DNA of 64,000 bases from Fibrobacter sp. UWEL (GCF_900142535.1 NZ_FRBE01000001.1:1-64000); one strand, 5' to 3'; positions 17,481-26,874 are shown, counted from the stretch's first letter. Notes: generated by a model not told the origin, from the letters alone. Program-made: numbers and translations.

Positions 17481-19624
17481 GATTTGACCACCTGGCGTAC
17501 GCCGGGAACTTTCTTGATATTTGCGATAAGACTATCCACCTGTTCCTTGCGGTAGGCCTTAAATACCAGGCGCACTCGACCGGAGTAGCTTTCGCCGACG
17601 GAGGAAATGCGGTCCATAAACAGGTTCTCGTCCTTCAAAACCTTCAGAATGTCGTAGGTGAAATTCTTGCGGTTATCGTTTTCGATAGAGAGATGGACTT
17701 CAAAGGCGTGGGTGGATTGTTCGCTCCACTGCACTGCGATTTGCTGACCGTCCGTAAGCTTTTTCAGTTCTTCGCATTCTGCGTTATGGACTTCGATACC
17801 GATCTGGGGGCGAAGAATACCGATAATCTTGTCTCCAGGAACCGGAGCACAGCACTTGGCGAAATGGATCATCAAACTGGTCTCGCGACCGATCTGCAGA
17901 GGCATGTCATCGCTGTTTTCGGCTTTCTTGTCCTTGTTAAAGGCGGGGAAGAACTTCAGTGCCTTGGTGTCCCGATGGGACGTTTCCGTGTCTCCACCCA
18001 GGAATCTCTGGATGTCCACCAGGGGCAGTTCGCCCTGGCCCAGGCGTTCGAAAAAGTCGTCTAAGCTTGCGGCACCAAAGTACTTCTTGATGGATTCTTC
18101 GCTGGGACGTTTTTCCTTTTCAATCTTTGCAAGACGCAGTTCACGAATCCAGATTTCCTTACCCAGGTCCTTGGACTGCTGGATCATGCTGTTTCGCATC
18201 CAGCGGCGAAGTTCCTGCTTGGCCTTGACGGTTTTGACCATTTCAAGCCATTCTGGACTAGGCTCCTGGTGGGGGCTCTTCAAAATCTGAACTGTGGCGC
18301 CGTGGGTAATCACCGTATCCAGGTTCACCACTTCGTCGTTGATCTTTGCACCGATACAGTGGAGACCCAGCTCCGTATGCACGGCGAATGCGAAGTCCAG
18401 GACGATGGCTCCCTGGGGTAGTTCCACGGAGGTGCCCTTGGGGGTAAATACGGTCATGCCGCTAGGCTTTAAGTCCACTCTCAGGAAGTCCAGGTATTCC
18501 TTGGAGTCGGAAATTTCGGACTGGAGCTTCACCATGTGGTTGAGCCAAGCCAGTTCTTCGCCTTCGTGCTGAGTTTCCAGCTTGTAGGCCCAGTGTGCGG
18601 CGAATCCCTTTTCTGCTGTCAGATCCATGTCCTTGGTGCGGATCTGGACTTCCACCAGCTTGTTTTCGGGACCGATCACTGTGGTATGAATGCTCTGGTA
18701 GAGGTTGGGCTTGGGGGTTGCGATGTAGTCCTTAAAGCGGCTCTGCATGGGAGTCCACAGGTTGTGGACGTACCCTAGTGCCAGGTAGCATTCCGGAATG
18801 GTGTCCACGATAATGCGGATGGCGAAAATGTCGAAAATGTCCTCAAACTGGCAGCCGCGGCTGATCATCTTGTTGTAGATGCTATAGATGTTCTTGGTAC
18901 GGCCCTGGATGGTACAGTCGAAGTCTTCCAATGCCATCTTCATCTGGAGAGGCATGATCACGGACTGGACGTATTTTTCGCGGGATTCCTTATTCTCGAT
19001 AAGGGCGTCCACCAGCTTCTGGTATTCATCGGGATTGACGTACTTGAAGCTCAGGTCTTCCAGTTCGTTTTTAAGCTTGTATAGACCGAACCTATGAGTC
19101 AGCGGGATGTAGATGTCCAGTGTTTCCTGGGCAATGGCCTGACGGCGTTCGGGCTTCATGTAGCGCATGGTACGCATGTTGTGGATTCGGTCCGCGATCT
19201 TGATCATGATGACGCGGGGATCCTTAGCCATGGCGATAATCAGCTTTCGGTAAGTCTCTGCCTTCTGGGCGGTCTTGTTTGCTTCCTGTGCTGCTGTAAT
19301 CTTGGTGACGGCGTCCACCATGAATGCCACATCCTGACCGAACATTTCGGTAAGCTGTTCAAGGGTGTAGTCGGTGTCTTCAACGACGTCGTGGAGGAGT
19401 CCTGCGAGAACTGTTGGCTGGTCCTGCTTCAGGTCAGCGAGAATCTTTGCAACTTCGTAGGGATGCTCGGTGTAGGGCATGCCGCTCTTGCGGTATTGAC
19501 CTTCGTGGGCGGTTGCAATAAAGGCAACAGCCTTGGTAAGAATCTCGCGGTTTAGGTCGGGATTCTTCCTGATGAGCACGTCAATAATGTGCTCCTGATT
19601 AGATGTAAGAACAACTTGATCCAT
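17477..19624 (-). CDS. rel: RelA/SpoT-type (p)ppGpp synthetase/hydrolase
   Basis: 715 residues with the full long-RSH layout: HD hydrolase domain (HPYEVAKIL, then GLLHDVVEDTD near residue 80), synthetase domain (RTKNIYSIYNKM, FDIFAIRII, YIATPKPNLYQSIHTTV), TGS domain (VFTPKGTSVELPQGA) and a C-terminal ACT domain. Both catalytic domains look intact, so it should both make and degrade the stringent-response alarmone. An in-frame TTG 9 nt upstream is possible, but ATG at 19624 is preferred because TATACT lies 8 nt upstream. It appears to lead the transcript that continues into the unknown gene and possibly nuoA-N. Confidence 0.95.
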   Translation of the reverse strand: MDQVVLTSNQEHIIDVLIRKNPDLNREILTKAVAFIATAHEGQYRKSGMPYTEHPYEVAKILADLKQDQPTVLAGLLHDVVEDTDYTLEQLTEMFGQDVAFMVDAVTKITAAQEANKTAQKAETYRKLIIAMAKDPRVIMIKIADRIHNMRTMRYMKPERRQAIAQETLDIYIPLTHRFGLYKLKNELEDLSFKYVNPDEYQKLVDALIENKESREKYVQSVIMPLQMKMALEDFDCTIQGRTKNIYSIYNKMISRGCQFEDIFDIFAIRIIVDTIPECYLALGYVHNLWTPMQSRFKDYIATPKPNLYQSIHTTVIGPENKLVEVQIRTKDMDLTAEKGFAAHWAYKLETQHEGEELAWLNHMVKLQSEISDSKEYLDFLRVDLKPSGMTVFTPKGTSVELPQGAIVLDFAFAVHTELGLHCIGAKINDEVVNLDTVITHGATVQILKSPHQEPSPEWLEMVKTVKAKQELRRWMRNSMIQQSKDLGKEIWIRELRLAKIEKEKRPSEESIKKYFGAASLDDFFERLGQGELPLVDIQRFLGGDTETSHRDTKALKFFPAFNKDKKAENSDDMPLQIGRETSLMIHFAKCCAPVPGDKIIGILRPQIGIEVHNAECEELKKLTDGQQIAVQWSEQSTHAFEVHLSIENDNRKNFTYDILKVLKDENLFMDRISSVGESYSGRVRLVFKAYRKEQVDSLIANIKKVPGVRQVVKS

Positions 19625-19686
19625 CAGTAACAAGTATATGTAATAATTCCACCCTTTGTATATCTAAAATGTGGAAAATAAGCGAA

Positions 19687-19713
19687 AAATAAGGGATTGA
19701 AGGTCCCTTATTT
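19687..19713 (-). terminator. Terminator after the 162-residue lipoprotein gene
   Basis: Perfect 10-bp stem AAATAAGGGA/TCCCTTATTT with a 7-nt loop, followed on the minus strand by TTTTTCGC. Confidence 0.6.
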
Positions 19714-19729
19714 ATTCCAAGTTGGAATA
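19713..19729. promoter_or_regulatory. Perfect 17-bp palindrome TATTCCAA-G-TTGGAATA
   Basis: Eight-bp arms around one base, located between rel and the lipoprotein gene, about 90 bp upstream of the rel start. It may be a repressor site, but no matching second copy was noticed. Confidence 0.3.
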
Positions 19730-19796
19730 TGGATTTTTACAGTTTTTGAATGAAAAATACAGCGAAAGAAAAGATCTGTAAAAGTGAGGAATACAT

Positions 19797-20285
19797 CTAT
19801 TCCTTTTTGTTTGACTGACAGAGTTTTAGGACTTCAATTGCTGTCAAATTGAATTTGTCTCGAAGTTCCTCGACGGTGTAAGTGACTCCGTCATCGCATT
19901 CGCAAGCAGTTTTTTCCACGTACATTACGCCATAATCGGGACAAATGTCCCCTTCGCAGCCGGGGGTGGTATATTCTGTCTTTGTTGTTTTATAACAGGA
20001 ATTAGGTGCTTTACTTGTGGGCTCGGAACTGCTGGAATACACAGGGATGGCACCGTAAAGTATGGGAGGCATGGAACTGCTGCTAATCCATTTGATATAG
20101 CTGGAGCTGGATTCAATAGTTTCCTGACTTTCGCTAGAAACAGGTTCCGGTTGCTCATTGCAAACATCGGCGGGGCATCCGTATAGAGCTACGGGCTCAG
20201 TAGAGGCTTCGTCACTGCAAGATGCCCAAAAACTGGCGAAAACGGCCAGTACGATTTTTTTCCAATGCTTCTTTAGAAAATTCAT
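19797..20285 (-). CDS. Small lipoprotein with Ser-rich linker
   Basis: 162 residues. An n-region with lysines, a hydrophobic stretch and a Cys at about 23 (FASFWASC) look like a lipoprotein signal peptide with a non-classical lipobox. The mature part has a Ser/Glu/Pro-rich linker, the kind Fibrobacter uses between modules, and a Cys-rich C-terminal half (GCEGDICPDYG, then TACECDDG). No catalytic domain is seen. A strong GGAGG sequence precedes the ATG. It probably sits on the outer membrane. Function unknown. Confidence 0.8.
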   Translation of the reverse strand: MNFLKKHWKKIVLAVFASFWASCSDEASTEPVALYGCPADVCNEQPEPVSSESQETIESSSSYIKWISSSSMPPILYGAIPVYSSSSEPTSKAPNSCYKTTKTEYTTPGCEGDICPDYGVMYVEKTACECDDGVTYTVEELRDKFNLTAIEVLKLCQSNKKE

Positions 20286-20377
20286 GCTTAAACCTCCTAC
20301 GTTCTAAGTATAATCAAAAAATAACTACCGATGTGGTGCATTGGGAGAGCCCCTCTTGTAAAAATGCATAAAGAAAA

Positions 20378-20402
20378 GACCTTCTAAACAAATTAGAAGG
20401 TC
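20378..20402 (-). terminator. Terminator after thrH
   Basis: Perfect 10-bp stem GACCTTCTAA/TTAGAAGGTC, 5-nt loop, minus-strand tail TTTTCTTTATG. Confidence 0.8.
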
Positions 20403-20449
20403 TATATAGAACAGGTTGTTTCTTATAGAGGCGCGAACGCCTTAGAAAA

Positions 20450-21067
20450 CTACAGAGTGTCCTGGAACTGGTGGAACTTTTCCAAGAGTTCTGCGTAAGT
20501 CTTGGTTGCTTCCAGCTGCGGGAACTGTGCAACGATGGAATCCGGAGCGCAGAAGAACACGCCCTTGTCGGCCTGCTTCAGCATGCCGGTATCGTTGAAA
20601 GAGTCGCCGCTGGCGAACACCTTGAAGTTCAGGTCTTGAAGGCTCTTGACCACTTTAGTCTTCTGGTCGTTCAAGCGCAGGTGATAGCCCTTGATCATGT
20701 CGTTTTCAACCACCAGGTTGTGGCAGAAAATGCTGGGCATACCCAGATTCTTCATGATGGGGTAGGCAAATTCCTGGAAAGTATCAGAAAGGATAATCAC
20801 CTGGGCTTCGTCGCGGAGCTGGTCCATAAAGGCGCGGGCGCCGTCAAGCAGTCCAAGATTTGCAATGACATCCTGGATGGTAGAAAGCTTGAGACCTTCG
20901 CGTTCCATGATCTTGATTCGACCCTTCATCAAAACATCGTAGTCAGGGATGTCGCGGGTGGTGAGGCGCAGGTCTTCGATGCCGGTCTTTTCGGCAACTG
21001 CAATCCAGATTTCGGGAGCCAGAACGCCTTCCAGGTCCAGAGTCACGACACATTGCTTAGTAAACAT
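20450..21067 (-). CDS. thrH: ThrH-type phosphoserine phosphatase/homoserine phosphotransferase
   Basis: 205 residues, the family length. HAD motif I is degenerate as TLDLEGVLAPEIW (DxE instead of DxD), motif II is VIILSDTF and motif III is FASGDSFND. This matches the ThrH branch characterised in Pseudomonas, which dephosphorylates phosphoserine and can move the phosphate to homoserine. AEKTGIEDLRLTTRDIPDYD is conserved with it. The gene follows hslO by 14 bp, so the two are probably co-transcribed. A role in serine or threonine synthesis is inferred from the family. Confidence 0.9.
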   Translation of the reverse strand: MFTKQCVVTLDLEGVLAPEIWIAVAEKTGIEDLRLTTRDIPDYDVLMKGRIKIMEREGLKLSTIQDVIANLGLLDGARAFMDQLRDEAQVIILSDTFQEFAYPIMKNLGMPSIFCHNLVVENDMIKGYHLRLNDQKTKVVKSLQDLNFKVFASGDSFNDTGMLKQADKGVFFCAPDSIVAQFPQLEATKTYAELLEKFHQFQDTL

Positions 21068-21081
21068 AAAAATCCTTCGGT

Positions 21082-22005
21082 TTATTTTCCCTGACGTTCC
21101 TTGATAATCTCGCGGAGATCGTCCATTGTTACGATGTACTTATTGCGGCAGAAATCGCAGACCATTTCCAGGTCCTTGCCGTCCTTTTCCAAATCCTTCA
21201 AGTCAGCCAAAGGCAGAGCTGCCAAAGAGCTGATGGTGCGTTCCTTGCTGCAGGGGCAGAAGGCCTTGGCGCCAAATTCCTTGATGACTTCAATTTCGTA
21301 GGGTCCTTCGAACTGGTAAAGCAGCTCGTCCACCATGGTCTTGCCGCCCTTTTCCTGCACGTCGTACATTTCGGCGAACTTAGGCAGGTTCAACACCACC
21401 TGTTCCAAGGTGGTGGTGTCCTTTTCTTCCATTTCGGGGAAGGCTTCTACGTAAAAACCGATGGCGTAGTCCAGTTTGCTAGGATCCTGCTTGTTGAACT
21501 GGGCTTCGATGCCCACAGCAGAAAGAATCTGTTCAGACTGGTACAAGTAGGTAGCCAGGTTCTGGCCCATGGAAGGGCTCACCGCCTGCACCACGCTTTC
21601 GTGGACGCGCTTGCCGAATTCGTTCAGCTTCACCACCTGGTAGTTCTGGGGAATCAGGGCCGGCTCGTCAGCCTTGATTGCCTGCAGGTCGTCCTGGGGA
21701 ATCATGGCGCGCACGAAATAGTAGGACTCTTCGTCTTCCTTGCGGCTGATATAAGGGGTAGTGTCTGCCTTGGCGTAAGAAATTTCACCGCCAAAGGTGG
21801 CAGTAACGCTTACCGTGCCCTTCATCTTGAGGCTGCTGCTCAAAAAGATGGACGAAATGGTGGTTTCGGCCAGGAGCTTCAGGGAATAGGACTGGGCCCC
21901 GTGCTTTGCGCCAATTTCGTTCATTGTGTTGGTAATATCCACAAGAACCAGACGGAAAGGAGCCTTTTTGCCGGTAGAACGAATAATACGATCTTTCAAA
22001 TTCAT
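21082..22005 (-). CDS. hslO: Redox-regulated chaperone Hsp33
   Basis: 307 residues. The C-terminal zinc switch is present as CPC near residue 252 and CDFC near 285 (C-x-C plus C-x2-C). In Hsp33, oxidation of these four Cys releases zinc, unfolds the linker and activates holdase activity. The N-terminal domain shows FRLVLVDITNTMNEIGAKHG and the SSSLKMKGTVSVTATFGG core. The ATG lies 6 nt after a TAAATT box, suggesting a leaderless mRNA. Divergent from the OmpA-family gene. Confidence 0.93.
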   Translation of the reverse strand: MNLKDRIIRSTGKKAPFRLVLVDITNTMNEIGAKHGAQSYSLKLLAETTISSIFLSSSLKMKGTVSVTATFGGEISYAKADTTPYISRKEDEESYYFVRAMIPQDDLQAIKADEPALIPQNYQVVKLNEFGKRVHESVVQAVSPSMGQNLATYLYQSEQILSAVGIEAQFNKQDPSKLDYAIGFYVEAFPEMEEKDTTTLEQVVLNLPKFAEMYDVQEKGGKTMVDELLYQFEGPYEIEVIKEFGAKAFCPCSKERTISSLAALPLADLKDLEKDGKDLEMVCDFCRNKYIVTMDDLREIIKERQGK

Positions 22006-22011
22006 GGCCCA

Positions 22012-22040
22012 AATTTAATAAATATTGCAAATAGTCCCAA
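22012..22040 (-). promoter_or_regulatory. hslO promoter
   Basis: Minus strand: TTGGGA (22035-22040), 17 nt, TAAATT (22012-22017), then 6 nt to the ATG. It overlaps the divergent OmpA-family promoter. Confidence 0.6.
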
Positions 22041-22053
22041 CGGTTTATATCTT
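22025..22053 (+). promoter_or_regulatory. Promoter of the OmpA-family gene
   Basis: TTGCAA (22025-22030), 17 nt, TATCTT (22048-22053). The transcript would have a leader of about 35 nt with AAGGA before the GTG start at 22094. Confidence 0.55.
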
Positions 22054-22093
22054 TGTTATGGGGGTGTTCACATTTTTACAAGAAGGAAAAATC

Positions 22094-23902
22094 GTGAAAC
22101 ACAAAAATTTGGCTGTTTTGGTCCTGCTTTTGGCGGGAATATCTTTCGCACAGACTGGCCTGATGGGCGGTTCTGACGGTATCCACCAACAAAATACGAA
22201 GACCTTGGGCCAGTGGCACTTTACTGCTGGTACGGGTGGCAATGTGGCTTTGGACCCTTGGGCCCAGACCCGCGGTGGCGTTTTCTATGAAAATGGGGAA
22301 AGAATCAAGATGCAGGATGTGAAATTGTCTGCTACAGGCAATTTCTTTGCTTCCCTGGGATTTTCTGACCGTGTGGATATGGGTGTCGCTGCAGAGATTA
22401 ACTATGACCGCACGGATGCTCAAGATATTGATGAAGCTGCCGGTAGTATCCGTCCTGGCGACATCGATTTATGGCTAAAGGTTCGGGCCCCCTTCGTAAA
22501 CGAGGAAAGCGTGTTCAGCCTGGCAGGACAGATGGATGTCTATATGCCCACGGGTGAAACGGAAACTGGAACTCGCCCCCGTCACGCTTGGTTCATCAAG
22601 GGACGTCATGAGACGCAACCCTTTACTTCCGACGAGGTGGTTATCGGGGCAACCGCTATTACCACGGTAGACCTGGAAAAGATCGACATTCCCCTTCGTT
22701 TTAACGCTGCAATTGGCTTCATGTATGCAAGTCAGGGCGCTAATACCTTGGTATACAACACTGGTATTAACTGGGATATGTCTTACTGGATTACAGCCTT
22801 TGTGGAATACTCCGGTGAATTCCGTGTAGAAAATAACGGCATGCCCATTGATTTCTTTGAAGATCCCATGCATGTTACTCCTGGACTTCGCCTCCACTTG
22901 CCGCAGAACTTGGAATTGGTTGCGGGCATTGACTTGTCTACCCGTATGATGCGTGTGGGCTACAACCGTGAGGACGAACTTAAGGATGTTGAAAAATACA
23001 CCATTGGCTACACGGATGAAAACGGTAACGTAAAACGTTATGGCTACACTCCCGGCGTGACCTATGCTCTTACTGGCCTTATTAGCTGGACGTTTGGTGG
23101 AGAACCTAGAAACTATAAGTCCGCTGGAGGTGATAAACCAGTGATTGATACGGTTCAGCTGTCAAGAACCGATACCGTTTACTGGGTGGATACCATTGTG
23201 AAGGCTTACACTGTGGTAAAAAATGATACCATCGTGAAATATGAGTCTTATACCGTGCTTGATTCTATGCCTGATGCTGATAATGACGGCGTATCCGACG
23301 ATCTGGACTTGTGCCCCAATTCTCCTCCGGGAATCGTGGTGAACCGTAAGGGCTGTCCTCGTGACTTTGATGGCGACGGCATTCCTGATTATCTGGACCA
23401 GTGCCCCAATACAAATCCGGGAACCAGTGTAGACTCTACAGGTTGTGCAGTCACATTCAATCTGGAAGGTCTTGAAAAGGGAATTACCTTCAAGAGTAAG
23501 TCTACGGCTTTGGCAAAGACTAGCCAGAAGTCTCTAGATGAATTGGCAAACCTGATGATTGCACGTATAACCATGGGCGTGGAAATACAGTGCTATATGG
23601 ATAACTTTGGTAAGGACGGAAAGGCTCAGAGTATCGCTCAAAGCCGTGCCCAGTCCGTTGTTGATTATCTTGTTCGTAAGGGCGTTGAGGCGAACCGTTT
23701 GCGTGTCGCAGGCCATGTGGTAGATGCTCCTGCAAAAGATCCCAAATCCAAGAAAAAGGCTGAACCCAATTGCACTGTCAAACTTGTTACGTTTACGGTA
23801 AGTGACGAGAACGATGGTTCCAAAACTGCTGTGAACGAAAAATCTGCCGCAGCTCCTGAAAAGGCTGTGGAACCCGCTAAGAAGGCGGAGTCCGCTAAGT
23901 AA
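22094..23902 (+). CDS. OmpA-family outer membrane protein with TSP3 repeats
   Basis: 602 residues from GTG 22094, chosen because AAGGA precedes it and a clean signal peptide follows (KHKNLAVLVLLLAGISFAQ). Residues about 25-360 look like a beta-barrel with alternating aromatic strands. Next come two calcium-binding TSP3-type repeats (DADNDGVSDDLDLCP and DFDGDGIPDYLDQCP), then an OmpA-like peptidoglycan-binding domain (from about residue 475) and a Lys/Ala/Pro-rich tail. Such proteins anchor the outer membrane to the cell wall; abundant OmpA proteins of this layout are typical of Fibrobacter. A bidirectional terminator follows at 23930. Confidence 0.9.
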   Translation: MKHKNLAVLVLLLAGISFAQTGLMGGSDGIHQQNTKTLGQWHFTAGTGGNVALDPWAQTRGGVFYENGERIKMQDVKLSATGNFFASLGFSDRVDMGVAAEINYDRTDAQDIDEAAGSIRPGDIDLWLKVRAPFVNEESVFSLAGQMDVYMPTGETETGTRPRHAWFIKGRHETQPFTSDEVVIGATAITTVDLEKIDIPLRFNAAIGFMYASQGANTLVYNTGINWDMSYWITAFVEYSGEFRVENNGMPIDFFEDPMHVTPGLRLHLPQNLELVAGIDLSTRMMRVGYNREDELKDVEKYTIGYTDENGNVKRYGYTPGVTYALTGLISWTFGGEPRNYKSAGGDKPVIDTVQLSRTDTVYWVDTIVKAYTVVKNDTIVKYESYTVLDSMPDADNDGVSDDLDLCPNSPPGIVVNRKGCPRDFDGDGIPDYLDQCPNTNPGTSVDSTGCAVTFNLEGLEKGITFKSKSTALAKTSQKSLDELANLMIARITMGVEIQCYMDNFGKDGKAQSIAQSRAQSVVDYLVRKGVEANRLRVAGHVVDAPAKDPKSKKKAEPNCTVKLVTFTVSDENDGSKTAVNEKSAAAPEKAVEPAKKAESAK

Positions 23903-23929
23903 TACGGCCCAAGTATTTTTGAAAACGTA

Positions 23930-23955
23930 AAAGGTCAGGCAATCGCCTGACCTTT
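23930..23955. terminator. Bidirectional terminator between OmpA-family and DUF1353 genes
   Basis: Perfect 11-bp stem AAAGGTCAGGC/GCCTGACCTTT, AATC loop, between convergent genes. Confidence 0.75.
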
Positions 23956-23977
23956 ATCTATCTCAAACACTCGAAAA

Positions 23978-24526
23978 TTACTGATACTTGAACTTTGCCT
24001 TGAACAGGTGCTTGCAATCCAGGGCGTCGTCACCCCAGTGCTTGCTGGATCCGGCGACAAGGTGGATGCCAACATCTGCAATGCCTGCAATCACTCGGCT
24101 CATATTGGCGCAGCGCCAGATTCCACGGAGAATGTCATCGCACTCTTCGCGGGTAAGGTTGGCTCCATCGATTTCTCCACGGAGAATGTACAGACCGTCG
24201 TGGATGAAGGGGGCTGCATTGTAGGTGTCGTTGCCTTCCTTGATATGAGGTACTACGCAGCCGAAAATATCAGGTGCGGAAGCTCCATCCGTCATGAATC
24301 CTTTCTTGAAGGTGCAGGTCATGAGGAACTTGCGAGTTGTCTTGTCGGACTTGGTATAGCGGGATCCCTTGACGTAGACAATGCAGTCCTTGGTGAACCA
24401 GTAGGTCTTATTACCATCAAATTCTAGGGGGTAATCCTGACTTACTGAATCCACGGTGATGGAATTCTTGTCCGCTTTTTTTGATTTTCCGCCAAAAAGG
24501 CTGGAAAAAAAGCTTGAAATTCCCAT
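23978..24526 (-). CDS. DUF1353 family protein
   Basis: 182 residues. The DUF1353 core is visible: FMTDGASAPDIFG, APFIHDGLY and DDILRGIW. The family is known mainly from phage and prophage genomes, with no proven function. The first 25 residues (MGISSFFSSLFGGKSKKADK) form a short amphipathic leader rather than a signal peptide. No phage genes surround it. Convergent with the OmpA-family gene, with a GGAGAA sequence before the ATG. Confidence 0.85.
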   Translation of the reverse strand: MGISSFFSSLFGGKSKKADKNSITVDSVSQDYPLEFDGNKTYWFTKDCIVYVKGSRYTKSDKTTRKFLMTCTFKKGFMTDGASAPDIFGCVVPHIKEGNDTYNAAPFIHDGLYILRGEIDGANLTREECDDILRGIWRCANMSRVIAGIADVGIHLVAGSSKHWGDDALDCKHLFKAKFKYQ

Positions 24527-24576
24527 GTATGATTCTCCTTTTTTGTGATTATCTAAAAAATTTATATATTACGTTG

Positions 24577-24605
24577 TTGAAAGTATCATTGTAAAAAATT
24601 ATTAC
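24577..24605 (+). promoter_or_regulatory. Putative promoter of the tyrosine autokinase gene
   Basis: TTGAAA (24577-24582), 17 nt, TATTAC (24600-24605), 28 nt before the ATG. The leader has only a weak CAGG near the start. Confidence 0.5.
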
Positions 24606-24633
24606 GGTTTCGGAATAAATTTGTCAGGTATAA

Positions 24634-26781
24634 ATGAAAGACTCGATTACTGCTCCCGTAACTCCCACGACGATTAATCTGACGGGAATTCAAAATATTA
24701 AGCCCAAGGGCAATTTTTCCTTGGTGAAGGCTGTTGACGTCCTTTGGAAACAGCGCTGGCTCTTATTGACTTTTGTCCTTGTAGGTGCTGCTGTAGGCGT
24801 TTTTGTGGGGAACTGGATTCGTCCCCAGTATAGCAGCGATGCCTTGCTGAAACTAGAAGTAAAGAGCTCTAAGAGCAATAAGTCCTCGGATGTGTTGGAC
24901 ATGCTTTTTGCCCAGGGCAGTCCCGCAGATGCTGAAATTGAGATGATCAAGAGCCGTAGGGTTCTTAGCTACGTGGTTGATGCTGAAGGGTTGTGCTACA
25001 AAGCTAATCCCATTGGTCTTGTAGACCGTCTTCGCCATCACGAAGGCCGTATGGATGTTCAAAGCCTAGTCCTGCCGACCCACATCCGCGATGGCTGGAC
25101 CGCCAAGATTGTGAATGATCGTTCCTATGTGGTTTACAGCCCGGATGGTCGCTCTGTAATGAAGGGCGTCGTTGGGAAGGAATCTTCTGCTACTTATAAG
25201 GGTGAGTCCGTTAGCATCCTGGTGTCCAAGATCAGTGGTGTGCCGGGTCAGCGATTCGATCTCGAAATCACAAGCTCTTTAAAGGCTGCCCGTAGTCTTG
25301 CGAACAAGCTGATTATTGAAGAACGTGGTAAGCAGACCGGCATTATCGGTATTACCTACGCACATCGCTATCCGGACAGGGCTGTGTCTATTCTGAATTC
25401 TCTTGCAGATGTGTATCTGAACCAGAATATCGAAATGCGTAGCGCTGAAGCCGCTAAGACTTTGCAGTTCCTGGAAGAACAGCTGCCTGGCGTAAAGGCT
25501 CGCTTGGACTCTGCTGAAAAGAAACTGGCTGACTACCGCCAGAGTGTTGGTGCTGTAGACCTTTCTGTTGAATCCCAGTCCCTTCTTAAGAAGGAACAGG
25601 ACCTGACTCGCCAGATCTCCGCCCTGGAACAGAAACGTCAGGAAACCACGCGTCTATTCAAGGCTGAACATCCTTCTGTACAGGCTATTACCCGTCAGTT
25701 GAGCAAGGCTCGCAGTGAATTGAATAAGTTGAAGAATGATGCTGGCAAGATGCCTGCAACTCAACAGGAAATGTTGGCATTGCAGGAACAGGTCGCTACT
25801 AACAACGCTCAGTATACTTCCATGCTGAATAATATCCAGCAGCTGCGCACGGTTCGTGCTGGTGAAGTGGGTACCGTGACTGTCGTTGACTACGCTGTTG
25901 AAGACAATGAACAGATCAAGCCTCGCAAGGCTCGTATCTTCTTCTGGAGTGTGGGTATTTTCCTGTTTGCTGGTGTCATGCTGGTGTTGCTGATGCGCCT
26001 GTTCCGTAACGGTGTTCGCAATGCTCTTGAAATTGAACGTAAGACCGGCGTCAGCGTTTACGCCAAGGTGCCGGAATCCAGCAACCGCGACCTGAAGAAG
26101 AAGAGTCGCAAGGGTACTCTCCCTCTGGTTTGCTGCTGCCCCGAAGATCCTGCCAGCGAAGCCCTGCGCAGTGTATTTACCTCTGTGGAATTCTCCGCTG
26201 CTGCTGAACGTCCTGTGATTATGGTTGCAGGTCTTGTTGCTGGTGTGGGTAAGTCCTTTGTCTCTCGTAACCTTGCTGCTCTGTACGCAAACTTTGGAAA
26301 GAAGGTCTTGCTTGTGGATGTGGACATGCGTCGCGGTGTTGTGTACAGCAAGCACTCTCAGGGCTTGGCGGATATTCTTTCCGGTAAGATGTCCTTTGAC
26401 GAATGCTTGTCTAAAACAGACGTGGACAATATGTGGGTGATTGGTGCTGGTAAGCCCGAACAGGCTCCTACAGACTTGCTCCATGGCGAAACCTTTGCAG
26501 ACATGCTGAGATATGCTAAGCAGAACTTCGACGTAATCGTGCTGGATACTCCGCCTATCAATCTGGTGGCCGATACAGAACTTGTCCTGCCGTTGGTTGA
26601 CTTCTCCCTGTTTGTGCTGCACTATGGCCGCCACACTATGGACGAAATCGACGAAGCCGTTACTAAGGTTAACCGCTTGAGCGAATCTCCCAAGGCATTC
26701 GTGATGAACCATTGCGATAGATTCATGAGCTCTCATTACTACTACAATGGTTATAGCAGCTACGGCTTCAAGAAAAAGTAA
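24634..26781 (+). CDS. Polysaccharide chain-length regulator / tyrosine autokinase (Wzc-like)
   Basis: 715 residues. N-terminal Wzz domain with a first membrane helix near 44-66 (WLLLTFVLVGAAVGVFVG), a long periplasmic coiled coil (about 280-400), a second helix near 435-455, then a cytoplasmic BY-kinase: Walker A AGLVAGVGKS, Walker A' VLLVDVDMRR and Walker B VIVLDTPP. The C terminus ends in a Tyr cluster (HYYYNGYSSYG), the autophosphorylation tail. It should control polymer length and export of capsule or exopolysaccharide. No export or glycosyltransferase genes are adjacent, so it is separated from any EPS locus. Confidence 0.93.
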   Translation: MKDSITAPVTPTTINLTGIQNIKPKGNFSLVKAVDVLWKQRWLLLTFVLVGAAVGVFVGNWIRPQYSSDALLKLEVKSSKSNKSSDVLDMLFAQGSPADAEIEMIKSRRVLSYVVDAEGLCYKANPIGLVDRLRHHEGRMDVQSLVLPTHIRDGWTAKIVNDRSYVVYSPDGRSVMKGVVGKESSATYKGESVSILVSKISGVPGQRFDLEITSSLKAARSLANKLIIEERGKQTGIIGITYAHRYPDRAVSILNSLADVYLNQNIEMRSAEAAKTLQFLEEQLPGVKARLDSAEKKLADYRQSVGAVDLSVESQSLLKKEQDLTRQISALEQKRQETTRLFKAEHPSVQAITRQLSKARSELNKLKNDAGKMPATQQEMLALQEQVATNNAQYTSMLNNIQQLRTVRAGEVGTVTVVDYAVEDNEQIKPRKARIFFWSVGIFLFAGVMLVLLMRLFRNGVRNALEIERKTGVSVYAKVPESSNRDLKKKSRKGTLPLVCCCPEDPASEALRSVFTSVEFSAAAERPVIMVAGLVAGVGKSFVSRNLAALYANFGKKVLLVDVDMRRGVVYSKHSQGLADILSGKMSFDECLSKTDVDNMWVIGAGKPEQAPTDLLHGETFADMLRYAKQNFDVIVLDTPPINLVADTELVLPLVDFSLFVLHYGRHTMDEIDEAVTKVNRLSESPKAFVMNHCDRFMSSHYYYNGYSSYGFKKK

Positions 26782-26803
26782 ACCTTAGATAGATTATGAG
26801 AAA

Positions 26804-26830
26804 AATCCCGACGTGATGTGCGTCGGGATT
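26804..26830. terminator. Bidirectional terminator between the autokinase and DJ-1 genes
   Basis: Stem AATCCCGACG/CGTCGGGATT (10 bp), 7-nt loop, long T run on the plus strand and a T run on the minus strand. Confidence 0.85.
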
Positions 26831-26874
26831 TTTTTTTGCTACGGTAGAACGAGTGCCGTAGTTTTTATTTGTAA

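Noticed and set aside
23978-24526. DUF1353 gene as evidence of a prophage
   Set aside because: No other phage genes, integrase or attachment sites nearby.
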